NCBI RefSeq assembly: GCF_009389585.1
Contig: NZ_VIYG01000002.1
Coordinates: 186,001-250,000, forward strand
Source: Oceanobacillus sp. CFH 90083
Lineage (GTDB): Bacteria > Bacillota > Bacilli > Bacillales > Amphibacillaceae
Direction of reading: 5' to 3'
DNA length: 64,000 nt
Position 1 is the stretch's first letter. Each line of letters opens with the position of its first letter. This document shows, piece by piece, positions 9,971-19,327 of the stretch. The notes beneath the pieces were generated by a model. That model was given only the letters and a program-made list of their open reading frames with translations, had not been told where the DNA came from and made no database searches. Position numbers and translations under genes: made by a program.

Positions 9971-11023
9971 TTATTCAGCAAAAAGTTTAATCGATTCTCC
10001 TTTATCCGCAGATTCATACAGACCATTAATAATTTTTTGAAGAATCACGCCCTGTTCTGCTGTGCTGATTGGCTGGTATTCGTTTAAACAGCAATCTACA
10101 AAACGTTCCATCTGTAATTCATAATTATCTTTCACCGGCAGAAAAGATGGTGTGGTATCTATTAATGTATGATGTTTTTCCTGGTACATTTTTAAAGGAA
10201 AAACATCTGCTCCTCCGTTTTCACCCATTAGAGAAACAGACATTTCATCATGCTTCTCCGTATTTGCTGCAAATGCTGATTCCAAAATAATGGATGCTCC
10301 ATTTTTAAATGTCACCATTCCACGCGCCATATCCTCTATCGAGAAGTTCTCCCAGTCCCAACTTCCTGCCAGGCCGACACCCGGTTTATTGCCAAGCTTC
10401 TGATAGGTAACTCCAAAAACTGTATCCGGCTCCGGGTATCCCATCAAGTAAAGTGCAGTATCCAGCATGTGGACACCAATATCAATCAGTGGACCTCCGC
10501 CCTGAAGCTCCTTGTTTGTAAAAACACCCCAGCCCGGGATTCCCCGGCGCCGGATTGCATGTACTCTTGCAGCGTAAATTTCGCCAAGTTCATTTGCATC
10601 AACAAACCGCTTTAGGGCGCCTACTTCCGGTGTGTGGCGAAAGCTCAGTCCATAGGTCAGAATTTTTCCATACTGCTTTGCCGTTTCAGCCATTTTTTGT
10701 GCTTCTTTGACAGTCATCGCGGGAGGTTTTTCACAAATAACATGACAGCCTGCCTGAAGCGCTGCAATGGTTGCACCAGCATGAAATTTATTAGGTGTGC
10801 AAACACTTACTGCATCAAGCTCAGCGGCATCGAGCATTTCCTGATAATCCGTAAAAACTTGGTCAATATGAAATTCTTTGGCTGCCGATTCCGCATTTGC
10901 TTTGACCACATCAGTGATAGCGACAATTTTCACTTTGTTGCTTTGTTTTAGATAATTGGGGATATGCACCGCTTTCGCAATGCCTCCTGCTCCTATAATA
11001 CCAACACGTAAAACCTTATCCAT
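9971..11023 (-). CDS. Gfo/Idh/MocA-family oxidoreductase (copy 1)
   Basis: NAD(P)-dependent sugar or inositol dehydrogenase. Rossmann motif GIIGAGGIAKAVH starts near residue 8. The catalytic EKP motif is CEKP at 97-100 (Lys 99). The substrate-pocket signature GGGPLIDIGVHMLD lies near 175-188 (Asp 181, His 185). The 350 residues are typical. It shares RRGIPGWGVFTNKE with the copy at 12126-13205, where the same position reads RRAVPTWGVFLDEE, so the two are recent paralogues of one subfamily. It begins three bases after the stop of the upstream copy, so translation is probably coupled. Confidence 0.9.
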   Translation of the reverse strand: MDKVLRVGIIGAGGIAKAVHIPNYLKQSNKVKIVAITDVVKANAESAAKEFHIDQVFTDYQEMLDAAELDAVSVCTPNKFHAGATIAALQAGCHVICEKPPAMTVKEAQKMAETAKQYGKILTYGLSFRHTPEVGALKRFVDANELGEIYAARVHAIRRRGIPGWGVFTNKELQGGGPLIDIGVHMLDTALYLMGYPEPDTVFGVTYQKLGNKPGVGLAGSWDWENFSIEDMARGMVTFKNGASIILESAFAANTEKHDEMSVSLMGENGGADVFPLKMYQEKHHTLIDTTPSFLPVKDNYELQMERFVDCCLNEYQPISTAEQGVILQKIINGLYESADKGESIKLFAE

Positions 11024-11025
11024 TA

Positions 11026-12036
11026 CTATTCCCCCAGCAATTCAATTAGTTCAATCCGCCGATTTTCTTCCTGTGATAAAGCCGCCGCTTCGTTTAGGCG
11101 GGTTAATTGAATAACATCTTCTTCTGTGATAGTTGGTTTCGCTCTTCCCAATACCACTGCAGCCCACTGTTCCATCGGGGTTGGCAAAGACTCCTGTGCA
11201 TCTTCCGGTTGTATCCACCCGTCTCCGGCAAATTGGCTGCTTCTTAACCGGATCTGTTCATCTTCTATAAGCAGTGTCCCTTCTGTTCCGTAGAGCTCCA
11301 GCTGGAATGGACTTCCATTTGATAGGAAGCTTGTTTCAAGAACGCCCAAGCTGCCTGATTCATATTCCACAATGACAACGGCATTATCATCTGCGCCAAG
11401 GTTTCTTGTGGAACGGAACGACGCTTGCAATGCTTTCGCGGGGCCGGCGAGCCGGTTAGTCAGATAGAACGGATGCGCCCCAAGATCAATAAGTGCTCCA
11501 CCTCCGCTCTGAGCTGTATTAAAAAATCGTTCCGGAAGCCAGCCGTAATTTCTCCCCTCTGCAGCTACTGCGCCATTATGTGCAAACCGGCAGCGAATCG
11601 TTGTTAAATCACCAAGCCACCCTTCGTCTACTGCTTTTTGTGCATATACATAATAGTGTGCTGTGAGCCTCGGAAGAGAAACCATTAGGTGTACCTGATT
11701 TGCTCTCACAGTTTCATAGATTGCTTCACATTCTTCAACCGTAAATGCCAATATCTTTTCCGTAAATATATGCTTTTTATGTTTGGCTGCAGCAATAATT
11801 ACATCCTTATGCAAACTTGTCGGTGTTGTAACGACCACTGCATCTACTTCCGGATTATCCAGAACAGATTGGAAGTCTTTTTCAAATGGAACTCCCAGCT
11901 CCTCTGCCCATTTCTGTCCCCGTTCTTCCTCTTCATCCCAGACAAGCTGGACAGAAAGATGTTCGTTTTCTTTCACTTCTCTAGCATAATCATCTGCATG
12001 TACATGCCACCTGCTAAGTAATGCAACCTTAATCAT
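11026..12036 (-). CDS. Divergent Gfo/Idh/MocA-family protein (copy 2)
   Basis: Same fold family as its neighbours but with altered key motifs. The N-terminus reads VALLSRWHVHADDYA in place of GxGxxG. The catalytic EKP is EKI (TEKILAFT, Lys 94). The pocket signature is GGGALIDLGAHPFYL, without the usual Asp after His. I chose the ATG at 12036 (AAAGGAGGAAAATA upstream; 336 residues); an ATG at 12099 would add 21 residues without family character. It may bind cofactor differently or serve as a partner or noncanonical enzyme. It stays in the operon with intact neighbours and shows no frameshift, so it is not an obvious pseudogene. Confidence 0.85.
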   Translation of the reverse strand: MIKVALLSRWHVHADDYAREVKENEHLSVQLVWDEEEERGQKWAEELGVPFEKDFQSVLDNPEVDAVVVTTPTSLHKDVIIAAAKHKKHIFTEKILAFTVEECEAIYETVRANQVHLMVSLPRLTAHYYVYAQKAVDEGWLGDLTTIRCRFAHNGAVAAEGRNYGWLPERFFNTAQSGGGALIDLGAHPFYLTNRLAGPAKALQASFRSTRNLGADDNAVVIVEYESGSLGVLETSFLSNGSPFQLELYGTEGTLLIEDEQIRLRSSQFAGDGWIQPEDAQESLPTPMEQWAAVVLGRAKPTITEEDVIQLTRLNEAAALSQEENRRIELIELLGE

Positions 12037-12125
12037 TATTTTCCTCCTTTGTTTAGACAACGTATCATCTGTTAAATGGTTTCCATTGCAAATAATCATC
12101 TTTCATTTTTCAGGAAATAATCCGT

Positions 12126-13205
12126 TTAAAAGTAAACCGCTTTTCCTGTTCTCGCAGATTCATAGATTGCCTCTAATATTTGCGTCACAACTAATGCTTC
12201 TTCTGGTTTTACTGTTGGTTCTGTATCGTTTATAATACTCTCTATCCACAATCTCGCTTCCAAATCAGCATCATTTTCCGCTTTCCCTTCATAAAATGCT
12301 ACACCGCCGGCAGAAAGGTCAATCTCATTCGTATATAGTTTTCCGAAATCCTCCCCATTAATTCGCAAGCCGCCTTTCATATCTGCACCACCCTCAGTAC
12401 CGCTTAGACTACATTTTGCTTCGTCCACATCCAATGAATTTAATGCCCAGCTTGCCTCCAGGGTAATCGTTGCCCCGTTCTCCATTGTAATAAAGCCGAA
12501 TGCAGAATCTTCTACCGTAAATTTTTCCGGATCCCATGGACCCCATGCATTGGCAGCATCTTTCTTTTTGCCTAATTTGTGATACGTATTTCCCATCACC
12601 GATTTCGGTTTATAATTGTTCATCATCCATAAGGTAAGATCCAGCGCATGTGTTCCGATATCAATTAACGGACCTCCGCCCTGTTTTTCTTCATCCAAGA
12701 ATACTCCCCATGTTGGTACAGCACGACGTCGAATCGCGTGTGCCTTCGCGAAATATACCTCTCCTAAATCTCCACGTTCAGCTACCTGGTGCAGATGCTG
12801 ACTGTCCGGTCTAAAACGGTTATTATAGCCGATCGTCAATTTCTTCCCTGTTCGGCGTGCTGTTTCTACCATTTGCTTCGCTTCCTCCGAGGTCTTGGCC
12901 ATCGGTTTTTCACACATTACATGCTTTCCGGCTTCCAGTGCAGCAATTGAGATTTCTGCATGAGAGATATTCGGCGTCAGTACATGCACCACATCAATCG
13001 TCTGGTCCTCTAATATTTTTTTGTAATCTTCATATACGGTTGCATCTTCTGTTCCATACGCCTGAGCCGCTTTTACAGCCTTTTCTTTCTCGATGTCACA
13101 GAACGCGGTCAATGCCACCTCTTTTATTTTTGATAGACTGGGAAGATGTTTCCCGTTTGCAATTCCTCCGCACCCGATAATAGCTACTCTTAATTGTTTC
13201 GTCAT
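12126..13205 (-). CDS. Gfo/Idh/MocA-family oxidoreductase (copy 3)
   Basis: NAD(P)-dependent dehydrogenase acting on a sugar-like secondary alcohol. It has AIIGCGGIANGKH (about 8-20), MCEKPMAKT (catalytic Lys near 97) and GGGPLIDIGTHALD. Start ATG 13205 follows AGGAGGAATTTGAAT and gives 359 residues. An ATG at 13253 would overlap the previous gene and lacks a good binding site. Third dehydrogenase of the operon. Closest within the window to copy 1, including the GVF and YHKLG segments, so these two probably handle related substrates or opposite directions of one oxidation-reduction cycle. Confidence 0.9.
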   Translation of the reverse strand: MTKQLRVAIIGCGGIANGKHLPSLSKIKEVALTAFCDIEKEKAVKAAQAYGTEDATVYEDYKKILEDQTIDVVHVLTPNISHAEISIAALEAGKHVMCEKPMAKTSEEAKQMVETARRTGKKLTIGYNNRFRPDSQHLHQVAERGDLGEVYFAKAHAIRRRAVPTWGVFLDEEKQGGGPLIDIGTHALDLTLWMMNNYKPKSVMGNTYHKLGKKKDAANAWGPWDPEKFTVEDSAFGFITMENGATITLEASWALNSLDVDEAKCSLSGTEGGADMKGGLRINGEDFGKLYTNEIDLSAGGVAFYEGKAENDADLEARLWIESIINDTEPTVKPEEALVVTQILEAIYESARTGKAVYF

Positions 13206-13249
13206 ATTCAAATTCCTCCTGTTTTTCAAAAATGTTTTAATCCTATTCA

Positions 13250-14314
13250 TCAATCAAAGCAGATTTCTGCTCCTTTTTCACTGGATGCATACACGCCGGT
13301 AAGCATCTTCATCACTTCCAGCCCGTCCTCCACCGGACTGATGTTTTTTTGTTCCCCTTTTACACAGGAGACGAAATGATCTATCTCCTTTTGAAAACCA
13401 TGATTAAAATCGAAGGACAGGGAATCAATTTGCGGTGTTATATTTAAAATCGTATCGTTTTTTTCCGTAATAATTTGTAATTCCGGTTCAATTTCAGCTC
13501 CTCCCCTATCTCCGAACAGGCTGACATTGATGGATTCTTCTTTTGCATGAAGTGTAAAACTGACATCTACCATCAACGAAGCTCCATTTTCAAAACGAAT
13601 GAGTGCATTTGCCATATCTTCTACTGTATTTTTCCCTGAATCATAATCTGCTGCCTGATAAAATGATTTATTGGCAATGTTCGAACGATTCCCAAGCTTG
13701 TTATAGGTATTTCCACTGATTGATTTTACTTTTGGTTTTCCCATTAGGTACCAGCACAAGTCTATAACATGGACACCCAGGTCGATTAGCGGTCCGCCTC
13801 CGGAACGATTTTTATCAGCGAACCAGCCTCCCGGATTCCCAAGAACACGAATACAGGAAGCTTTAGCATAATAAATCTCTCCTAAATCACCAGTATCGAT
13901 AAATTTCTTTAAGACTTGTGTATTTGTCCCAAAGCGGCGGACAAAACCGACTTGAAGTATTTTTCCATTGCTTTTCGTTACTGCTTTTTCAATTTGATAC
14001 GCTTCCTCCATCGTTTTACAAAGCGGCTTTTCAACTAAAACATGTTTGTCTGCCTGCAGCGCCGCAACGGCGATTTCTGCGTGCGTGTTATTCCATGTAC
14101 AGATGCTTACTGCGTCAATTTCGGGATCCGACAATAATTCATGATAATCCATCACATATTTAGAAGCGCCATATTTCTCCGCTTTGCTGCTTGCCCGGTC
14201 TTCGTTTAAATCACAAACAGCATAAATCTCTGCTCCCTCATTGTTTTTATAAGATTCCAAATGCATTTCAGAAATGGAACCGGCACCAATAATACCAACT
14301 TTGATTCTCTCCAC
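13250..14314 (-). CDS. Gfo/Idh/MocA-family oxidoreductase (copy 4)
   Basis: Dehydrogenase with VGIIGAGSISEMH (about 6-18), LVEKPLCKT (catalytic Lys) and GGGPLIDLGVHVIDL. 354 residues, full length. It shares the SGNTYNKLGNRSN-type segment with copies 1 and 3, so all three belong to one branch. It begins 21 bp after the stop of the upstream barrel enzyme and ends 44 bp before copy 3, so it is an internal gene of the operon. No signal peptide. The substrate is likely a glycoside or free sugar imported by the adjacent ABC system. Confidence 0.9.
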   Translation of the reverse strand: MERIKVGIIGAGSISEMHLESYKNNEGAEIYAVCDLNEDRASSKAEKYGASKYVMDYHELLSDPEIDAVSICTWNNTHAEIAVAALQADKHVLVEKPLCKTMEEAYQIEKAVTKSNGKILQVGFVRRFGTNTQVLKKFIDTGDLGEIYYAKASCIRVLGNPGGWFADKNRSGGGPLIDLGVHVIDLCWYLMGKPKVKSISGNTYNKLGNRSNIANKSFYQAADYDSGKNTVEDMANALIRFENGASLMVDVSFTLHAKEESINVSLFGDRGGAEIEPELQIITEKNDTILNITPQIDSLSFDFNHGFQKEIDHFVSCVKGEQKNISPVEDGLEVMKMLTGVYASSEKGAEICFD

Positions 14315-14335
14315 TGTACACCCTCTTTTCTAATT

Positions 14336-15202
14336 TCAGATTTCATTCCAAATGTTTTGAACATTATTCAAACTGATTTTAGTGGCTTGTTTGCATTCTT
14401 CCATTCCTTCAAATTCAATCGAAATGTATCCATCATAGCCGGATTCCTTGATGATATGAATAATATCGTACAAGCTGATATCTCCATGCCCGCTGATTGC
14501 TCCCCGCAAATAATTGCCTGAAGCCGTTTGAAACCAGCCCTCTCCAAGATATTGCGAAGACGCAGGACGGTAATAGAAGTCCTTGATATGCACCATGGAT
14601 GCATCTTTTATATTTTTCTTCACGGCAGCAACAGGATCTTCATCCACACAAAGGAAATTCCCGGTATCCAGAGTCGTTTTAAAATTTTCTCGATCCACGC
14701 TGCTAAGCAGACGCTGAATCCGGTCACTTGCCTGAACATAAAAACCATGATTTTCAATGCTGGTAATAATTCCATATTCCTTTGCATAATCAGCTATCCG
14801 TTGACATGCGTCTACCAGCCTTGGCAGGTCTTTTTCAAACTGTTGAATCGACGCCTCCTGGACCGGCTTAAATGAAACATCATGCCGCATCCGCTTAACT
14901 CCTAATGCGTTAGCGACATCTACTTCTTTTTTGACACGATCCACCTCCTGTTCATATGCTTCATCTGTATCCGGCAGGAAATCTGCGCCAATAGCATAAT
15001 TGGAAATTTCAATTCCTGCCTCTTTTACCCTTTTTTTTATTTTTTTAATTAAATCCGGATTATCGGTCAACGTGTATCCCATCGGAACAAGTTCAATATG
15101 CTCTCCGCCCTGAGCTGCTGTCCAATCAATTGCATCCAAAATGGTCATTTCCCCATCCTTCAATGCTTTTACTAAACTATAGGAACTTACACCCAGCTTC
15201 AT
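14336..15202 (-). CDS. Sugar phosphate isomerase/epimerase family protein (TIM barrel, second copy)
   Basis: First gene of the six-gene catabolic operon. The 288-residue TIM barrel has candidate metal ligands in SIENHGFYVQ, TLDTGNFLCVDEDP, MVHIKDFYYRP and the C-terminal SIEFEGMEE, plus a GHGDI segment. It belongs to the AP-endonuclease-2/xylose-isomerase-like superfamily but is only distantly similar to the protein at 9130-9885. The two probably catalyse different steps, for example isomerisation and elimination or hydration of a keto-sugar. Start ATG 15202 lies behind a TACTGGAGGTACTCGAAA-type binding site. A cre-like site lies about 195 bp upstream. Confidence 0.85.
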   Translation of the reverse strand: MKLGVSSYSLVKALKDGEMTILDAIDWTAAQGGEHIELVPMGYTLTDNPDLIKKIKKRVKEAGIEISNYAIGADFLPDTDEAYEQEVDRVKKEVDVANALGVKRMRHDVSFKPVQEASIQQFEKDLPRLVDACQRIADYAKEYGIITSIENHGFYVQASDRIQRLLSSVDRENFKTTLDTGNFLCVDEDPVAAVKKNIKDASMVHIKDFYYRPASSQYLGEGWFQTASGNYLRGAISGHGDISLYDIIHIIKESGYDGYISIEFEGMEECKQATKISLNNVQNIWNEI

Positions 15203-15396
15203 TTTCGAGTACCTCCAGTAATTATTTGTTTCCCGTTCATATATCTAGTGTGTTTAAAGCTTTCATGTCTGAACGGACTATTCTTTCTCTCCAAAGCAAT
15301 GATATTATCTATATCTGTTCTGTATGCCTCCAGGCAATCCTCCATTCCTGCAAATTCGTTTCAAAGTATTCATTTGTACATTTTTCCAGCAAGAAA

Positions 15397-15410
15397 GTAA
15401 AGCGGTTACA
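15397..15410 (-). promoter_or_regulatory. Probable cre (CcpA) site before the catabolic operon
   Basis: Minus-strand TGTAACCGCTTTAC agrees with the cre consensus TGWAANCGNTNWCA at 12 of 14 positions. It lies in the 222-bp gap upstream of the isomerase gene at 15202, beside the stop of the binding-protein gene. Suggests glucose repression of the six-gene operon. Confidence 0.5.
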
Positions 15411-15424
15411 TCATTCTGTGTGTA

Positions 15425-17044
15425 TTAATCATTTTCCTGCCAGCGATTATAAGCGTTCTGATAGATTTCAATGTAACGCTCAATATTCATCTTTTCAATG
15501 GTATCTACATAGTTATCCCAGTTAGATAATGGCTCCACGCCCGTAATGAATTTCGCCTCCATCTGTTCTACGTAAGACTTCAAGTCTACTTCAATATTAT
15601 TTATCTCTTTTTGCTCCTCCTTCGTCAAATAAACAAGCGGATATCCAATTTCACCAAACGGTTCAATCTTTTCAGCTGTTTCTTTCGAGATAAATTGTTC
15701 AAATACAGTATCTTCTCCCAGGCTATCCAGATCATTTCTTAATGATGGTGTCGTAATGCCATAGTCTGGAGTGAGTGAACCCCGATAATCCTCTGAAGAC
15801 GCATATCCTTCCGGTGTCTCAAGCTTCTGCTTTGTTCCTTTTTCTTCGTCTTCCCACTCCCATAAATACCCTTCTGGTCCCATATTCAAATATTCAAACC
15901 CTTCGCTGGAATAGAAATAATCAATCCAACGAATTGATGCTTCCGGATTCGGATTGCTTTCTGAAATAGAGAAGGCGCCTCTTGACATTCCGTGACCAAG
16001 AGGAATTACAGGTTGTCTGGATTCGTCACTTGTCAAAGGATGAAACATTGGATTTCTGACAGCTTCTTCTTCGGGTTCCCCGGTAGTAAAGAAAGAGTAC
16101 CAATCCGGGAAAACACCTATGCGGTTATCTTGACCTTTGGCCTTTTTCTGTTCATCCGACTGAGAAAATGTTTCTGAATCCAATAACCCTTCTTTATACA
16201 GTTTATGCATATACGTCAAATATTCTTTATATGCTTCTTCTGTTGGTGTATAACGTACTTTGCCATTATTTTCTTCAATCCCCCATTCTTTGATGCCAAA
16301 TGCGGCAAGCAGCCACGGGCGGGAACTTTCCATTTTTACATCCAGCAATGGAATTTCGTCAGCTTGTCCATTTCCGTTTGGATCTTCTTCTTTAAACCGT
16401 TTCAATAATTCATAGAATTCATCTGTTGTTTTTGGTAATTCTTCAACTCCCAGTTCATCCAGCCATTTCCCGTTATACCATAATGGTCCTGTATACCATT
16501 GAGCCGTTGTTTCATCACTTACCATCGGCAAAGAATAGATATGGCCGTCGACGGTTGTAATCGACTTTTTGATATCCGGCCTTTCCTCCAGCAGTTTTTT
16601 CAGATTTGGTGCATACTCTTCTATCAAATCTTCCAATGGCATGAGCACCCCCTGCTCCCCATAATCCACTTCCATCCCGGGTGTCAAATTATCCGTCCCT
16701 GCACCATAAATAATATCACCTGTATCCCCGCTAGTAAAAGCCAAGTTCAGCTTTGTCTGAAAATCACTGATCGGCGGCGTAACATATTTGAAGTGAATGT
16801 TGGTCTTTTCTGCATAGTCCTTTAGCAGTTCCATGTCTTCCCACTCTTCAATTCCGCTTCCAGGAGCCATCATTGTTAATTGTATTTCTTCATCCACAAT
16901 GGGAAATCCGTCTTTGTTGACCTCAGCTTCTGCCGCTTTCTGTACATTTGCATCTCTTTTTTTCGTTTCCTTATCTGAACCACATGCTGCCAATATGACG
17001 ACAATCAACATTAAAGTTACTAGAAACTTCCAAGTATCTTTCAT
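15425..17044 (-). CDS. Extracellular solute-binding lipoprotein of CUT1 ABC importer (copy 1)
   Basis: Carbohydrate-binding lipoprotein of the LplA/YtcQ type. The signal peptide ends in a lipobox VILAAC with the modified cysteine at residue 21. The mature part is 519 residues with a Ca-binding-like loop DPNGNGQADEI (near 220). Start ATG 17044 follows GGAAAGGAG; the in-frame ATG 18 bases upstream is unlikely. It is 53 bp downstream of the second permease, so it is the third gene of the importer operon. The paralogue at 19328-20938 is highly similar along its whole length. Confidence 0.92.
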   Translation of the reverse strand: MKDTWKFLVTLMLIVVILAACGSDKETKKRDANVQKAAEAEVNKDGFPIVDEEIQLTMMAPGSGIEEWEDMELLKDYAEKTNIHFKYVTPPISDFQTKLNLAFTSGDTGDIIYGAGTDNLTPGMEVDYGEQGVLMPLEDLIEEYAPNLKKLLEERPDIKKSITTVDGHIYSLPMVSDETTAQWYTGPLWYNGKWLDELGVEELPKTTDEFYELLKRFKEEDPNGNGQADEIPLLDVKMESSRPWLLAAFGIKEWGIEENNGKVRYTPTEEAYKEYLTYMHKLYKEGLLDSETFSQSDEQKKAKGQDNRIGVFPDWYSFFTTGEPEEEAVRNPMFHPLTSDESRQPVIPLGHGMSRGAFSISESNPNPEASIRWIDYFYSSEGFEYLNMGPEGYLWEWEDEEKGTKQKLETPEGYASSEDYRGSLTPDYGITTPSLRNDLDSLGEDTVFEQFISKETAEKIEPFGEIGYPLVYLTKEEQKEINNIEVDLKSYVEQMEAKFITGVEPLSNWDNYVDTIEKMNIERYIEIYQNAYNRWQEND

Positions 17045-17097
17045 TGTTATTCTCCTTTCCATTTTTTAATCATCAATAGGTTTTACGTTATTCTTCT

Positions 17098-18003
17098 TTA
17101 ACCTTTTAGCGAGCCGATCATAACACCTTTTACAAAGAAACGCTGTAAAAATGGATAAACAATAATAATCGGCAAGGTAGAAACAATCATTACACCGTAT
17201 TTGATAACTGCAGCAAGCTGTTGCTTGCTGTGCATTGCTTCTGCCATACTTCCTGTTACATCCGTATTCTGTGAAGACATCTCTTGTAAAACAAGTATTT
17301 CCCTCAGAACAAGCTGAAGCGGAAACAACTCTTTGTCAGATAAATAAATTAATGCATTGAAGTAGCCATTCCAATGGCCTACACCATAGAATAGTCCCAT
17401 TACTGCAATAATCGGCATAGACAGCGGCAATATAATTTTGAAAAATATTTTAAAATTGGATGCACCGTCAATAATCGCCGCTTCTTCCAGTTCTTTCGGA
17501 ATCGTTGACTGGAAAAATACCCTTGCAATAACAATATTCCACACGGCAGCCGCATTTGGCAGAACCATCGCCCAAATGGTGTCGATCAACCCGAGACTTT
17601 TTACAACCAGATAAGTCGGAATCAGTCCGCCACTGAAAAACATAGTAAGTACGAACATAGCCATGAATAAATTTCTTCCCGCAAAATCCTTTCTCGACAA
17701 GGCATATGCTGCAGGTATCGTTACGGCAAGATTAATTGTCGTCCCCAATACTGTATAGAAGACTGTATTTAAATAACCTTTCCAGATTGCACCATTCTCA
17801 AAAATAATACGGTACCCTTCAAATGTAATTCCTTTAGGCAGAAGCCACATTCTTCCCGAGTTCACATCAGCAGGATTACTAATGGACGCACTGATTATAT
17901 ATACCAGCGGATAGAGCACAATTAATGCAGCAAAACCCAGGAAAATGTAAATCAGAATTTTTATTATCTTATCGGTCATTGTTTCGCTGATAGCTGAATT
18001 CAT
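17098..18003 (-). CDS. CUT1 ABC transporter permease, LplC/YtcP type
   Basis: Inner-membrane permease subunit with about six hydrophobic helices. The family EAA loop reads ELEEAAIIDGASNFKIFFKI and contacts a shared MsmX-type ATPase (none is encoded here). The C-terminal VKGVMIGSLKG is typical of this subfamily. I chose ATG 18003 (301 residues), nine bases after AAGGAG; an alternative GTG lies two codons earlier. It follows the other permease by 15 bp. Together with the binding lipoproteins it should import an oligosaccharide or glycoside. Confidence 0.92.
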   Translation of the reverse strand: MNSAISETMTDKIIKILIYIFLGFAALIVLYPLVYIISASISNPADVNSGRMWLLPKGITFEGYRIIFENGAIWKGYLNTVFYTVLGTTINLAVTIPAAYALSRKDFAGRNLFMAMFVLTMFFSGGLIPTYLVVKSLGLIDTIWAMVLPNAAAVWNIVIARVFFQSTIPKELEEAAIIDGASNFKIFFKIILPLSMPIIAVMGLFYGVGHWNGYFNALIYLSDKELFPLQLVLREILVLQEMSSQNTDVTGSMAEAMHSKQQLAAVIKYGVMIVSTLPIIIVYPFLQRFFVKGVMIGSLKG

Positions 18004-18018
18004 CAACACCCTCTCCTT

Positions 18019-19011
18019 TTACCATAAACTTGTTTCTGATCGTTTTTTTGCAATCTGGTTGACTGTAATAAGCAGAAGTGCGTTAATTACTGAGTTAAAT
18101 AGACCAACGGCTGCTGCAAAACTGTACTGTGCGTCCAACAATCCAGCCTGATAAACAAATGTTGCGATAACGTTGGACGATTCTAAGTTAAGCGGATTTT
18201 GTAAAAGTAAAATTTTCTCGAACCCCATTGCCATGATATTCCCAAGGTTCATTATTAACAATATAATCATTGTCGGTACGAGAGCAGGAATGTTGATATG
18301 CCAAATCCGCTGCAGCCTGGTTGCCCCATCTACAATGGCTGCTTCATGATGCTGAGGATCCACTCCAGAAAGCGCCGCCAAATAAATGATTGTTCCCCAT
18401 CCTGTACTTTGCCACACACCAGAAAAAACATATACTGTCTTAAACCAATTCGGATCACTCATAAAAGGAATCGGATCAAATCCCAATAAGGTAAGCCCGT
18501 GGTTTATAATCCCCGTTGCAGGAGAGAGAAAAGCAATAATCATACCGGCCATTACTACAACTGAAATAAAATGGGGCGCGTAAGTGACTGTTTGTACTGT
18601 TCTTTTGTATAGCCCGTCCTTTGCTTCGTTTAAGGCCAGCGCCAATATAATCGGCAGTGGAAATCCGACGATTAATTCATATATGCTGATTCCCAGTGTA
18701 TTTTTTATAAGATCCCAGAAATAGTAAGAATCAAAAAATCGTATAAAATGCTCCAGCCCTACCCATTCGCTTCCCCAAATCCCGCTCGAAGGAATAAAAT
18801 CTTTAAAGGCAATTTGAACCCCGTACATAGGAATATAATGAAAAATTAAAAAATATAAAAAGGCAGGTAAAATAAATATGTACAGCTGCCAATTCTGTAA
18901 TATTTTTTTATTCTTCCTTTTTGGCTTCGGCAGTTTTGTCGGGACTTTCCTGCTTTTTGGTGATTGTTGCTTTTCTTCCTCGGTCAAGACTGTTGCCGTA
19001 TTTGAATCCAT
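18019..19011 (-). CDS. CUT1 ABC transporter permease, LplB/YtcO type
   Basis: First gene of the importer operon: permease with a basic Lys/Pro-rich N-terminus (about 15-40) and about six helices beginning WQLYIFILPAFLYFLIFHYI. The EAA loop reads HHEAAIVDGATRLQRIWHI. ATG 19011 lies behind GAAGGGAGG; an ATG six codons earlier has no better site. 330 residues. It pairs with the downstream permease. The upstream region carries a 25-bp sequence also found before the binding-protein remnant at 21054, so both are probably under one activator. Confidence 0.92.
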   Translation of the reverse strand: MDSNTATVLTEEEKQQSPKSRKVPTKLPKPKRKNKKILQNWQLYIFILPAFLYFLIFHYIPMYGVQIAFKDFIPSSGIWGSEWVGLEHFIRFFDSYYFWDLIKNTLGISIYELIVGFPLPIILALALNEAKDGLYKRTVQTVTYAPHFISVVVMAGMIIAFLSPATGIINHGLTLLGFDPIPFMSDPNWFKTVYVFSGVWQSTGWGTIIYLAALSGVDPQHHEAAIVDGATRLQRIWHINIPALVPTMIILLIMNLGNIMAMGFEKILLLQNPLNLESSNVIATFVYQAGLLDAQYSFAAAVGLFNSVINALLLITVNQIAKKRSETSLW

Positions 19012-19152
19012 TTTCTTTCCTCCCTTCATGTAACTGCTTTCATTCTAAATTTTTCAGAATATAGGTTCAATATGTATATTTGGTTAAAAATTGTCGCCCC
19101 ATTCTGTGAGAATCGCTTTATCACTCGTACACCAATAAACTTAAATATTTAA

Positions 19153-19177
19153 GATATGTTAAATTTGTTCAGCTATG
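19153..19177 (-). repeat. 25-bp upstream repeat, copy A (candidate regulator site)
   Basis: Differs at one base from 21418-21442. It lies about 166 bp before the permease start, and copy B lies about 161 bp before the remnant gene start, in the same orientation. The core is ATTTGTTCAGCTATG on the plus strand. The spacing match, plus weaker similarity downstream (an ACATATTG segment), suggests a duplicated promoter or operator, plausibly bound by the AraC-type regulator encoded at 21490. Confidence 0.6.
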
Positions 19178-19264
19178 TCAAATACGACGCAACCCTGATA
19201 AACACTGCAATAACAGTGTATAAGCAAAATCTGTGTGACACTTTTTGAAATATAAGGCTGAGAC

Positions 19265-19309
19265 AAAAAAGATGGTGTGCAAAGTCATTCTTCAATAACT
19301 TTGCACACC
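19265..19309 (-). terminator. Terminator of the second binding-lipoprotein gene
   Basis: Minus-strand stem GGTGTGCAAAGT / ACTTTGCACACC with a 12-nt loop and a TTTTTT tract, 19 bp after the stop at 19328. It separates this gene from the permease operon. Confidence 0.85.
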
Positions 19310-19327
19310 ACTAATCCTGGTTTTCTA

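Noticed and set aside
12072-12090. cre-like sequence TGGAAACCATTTAACA upstream of the divergent Gfo gene
   Set aside because: The invariant central CG is CC, and the site is inside an operon rather than at a promoter.
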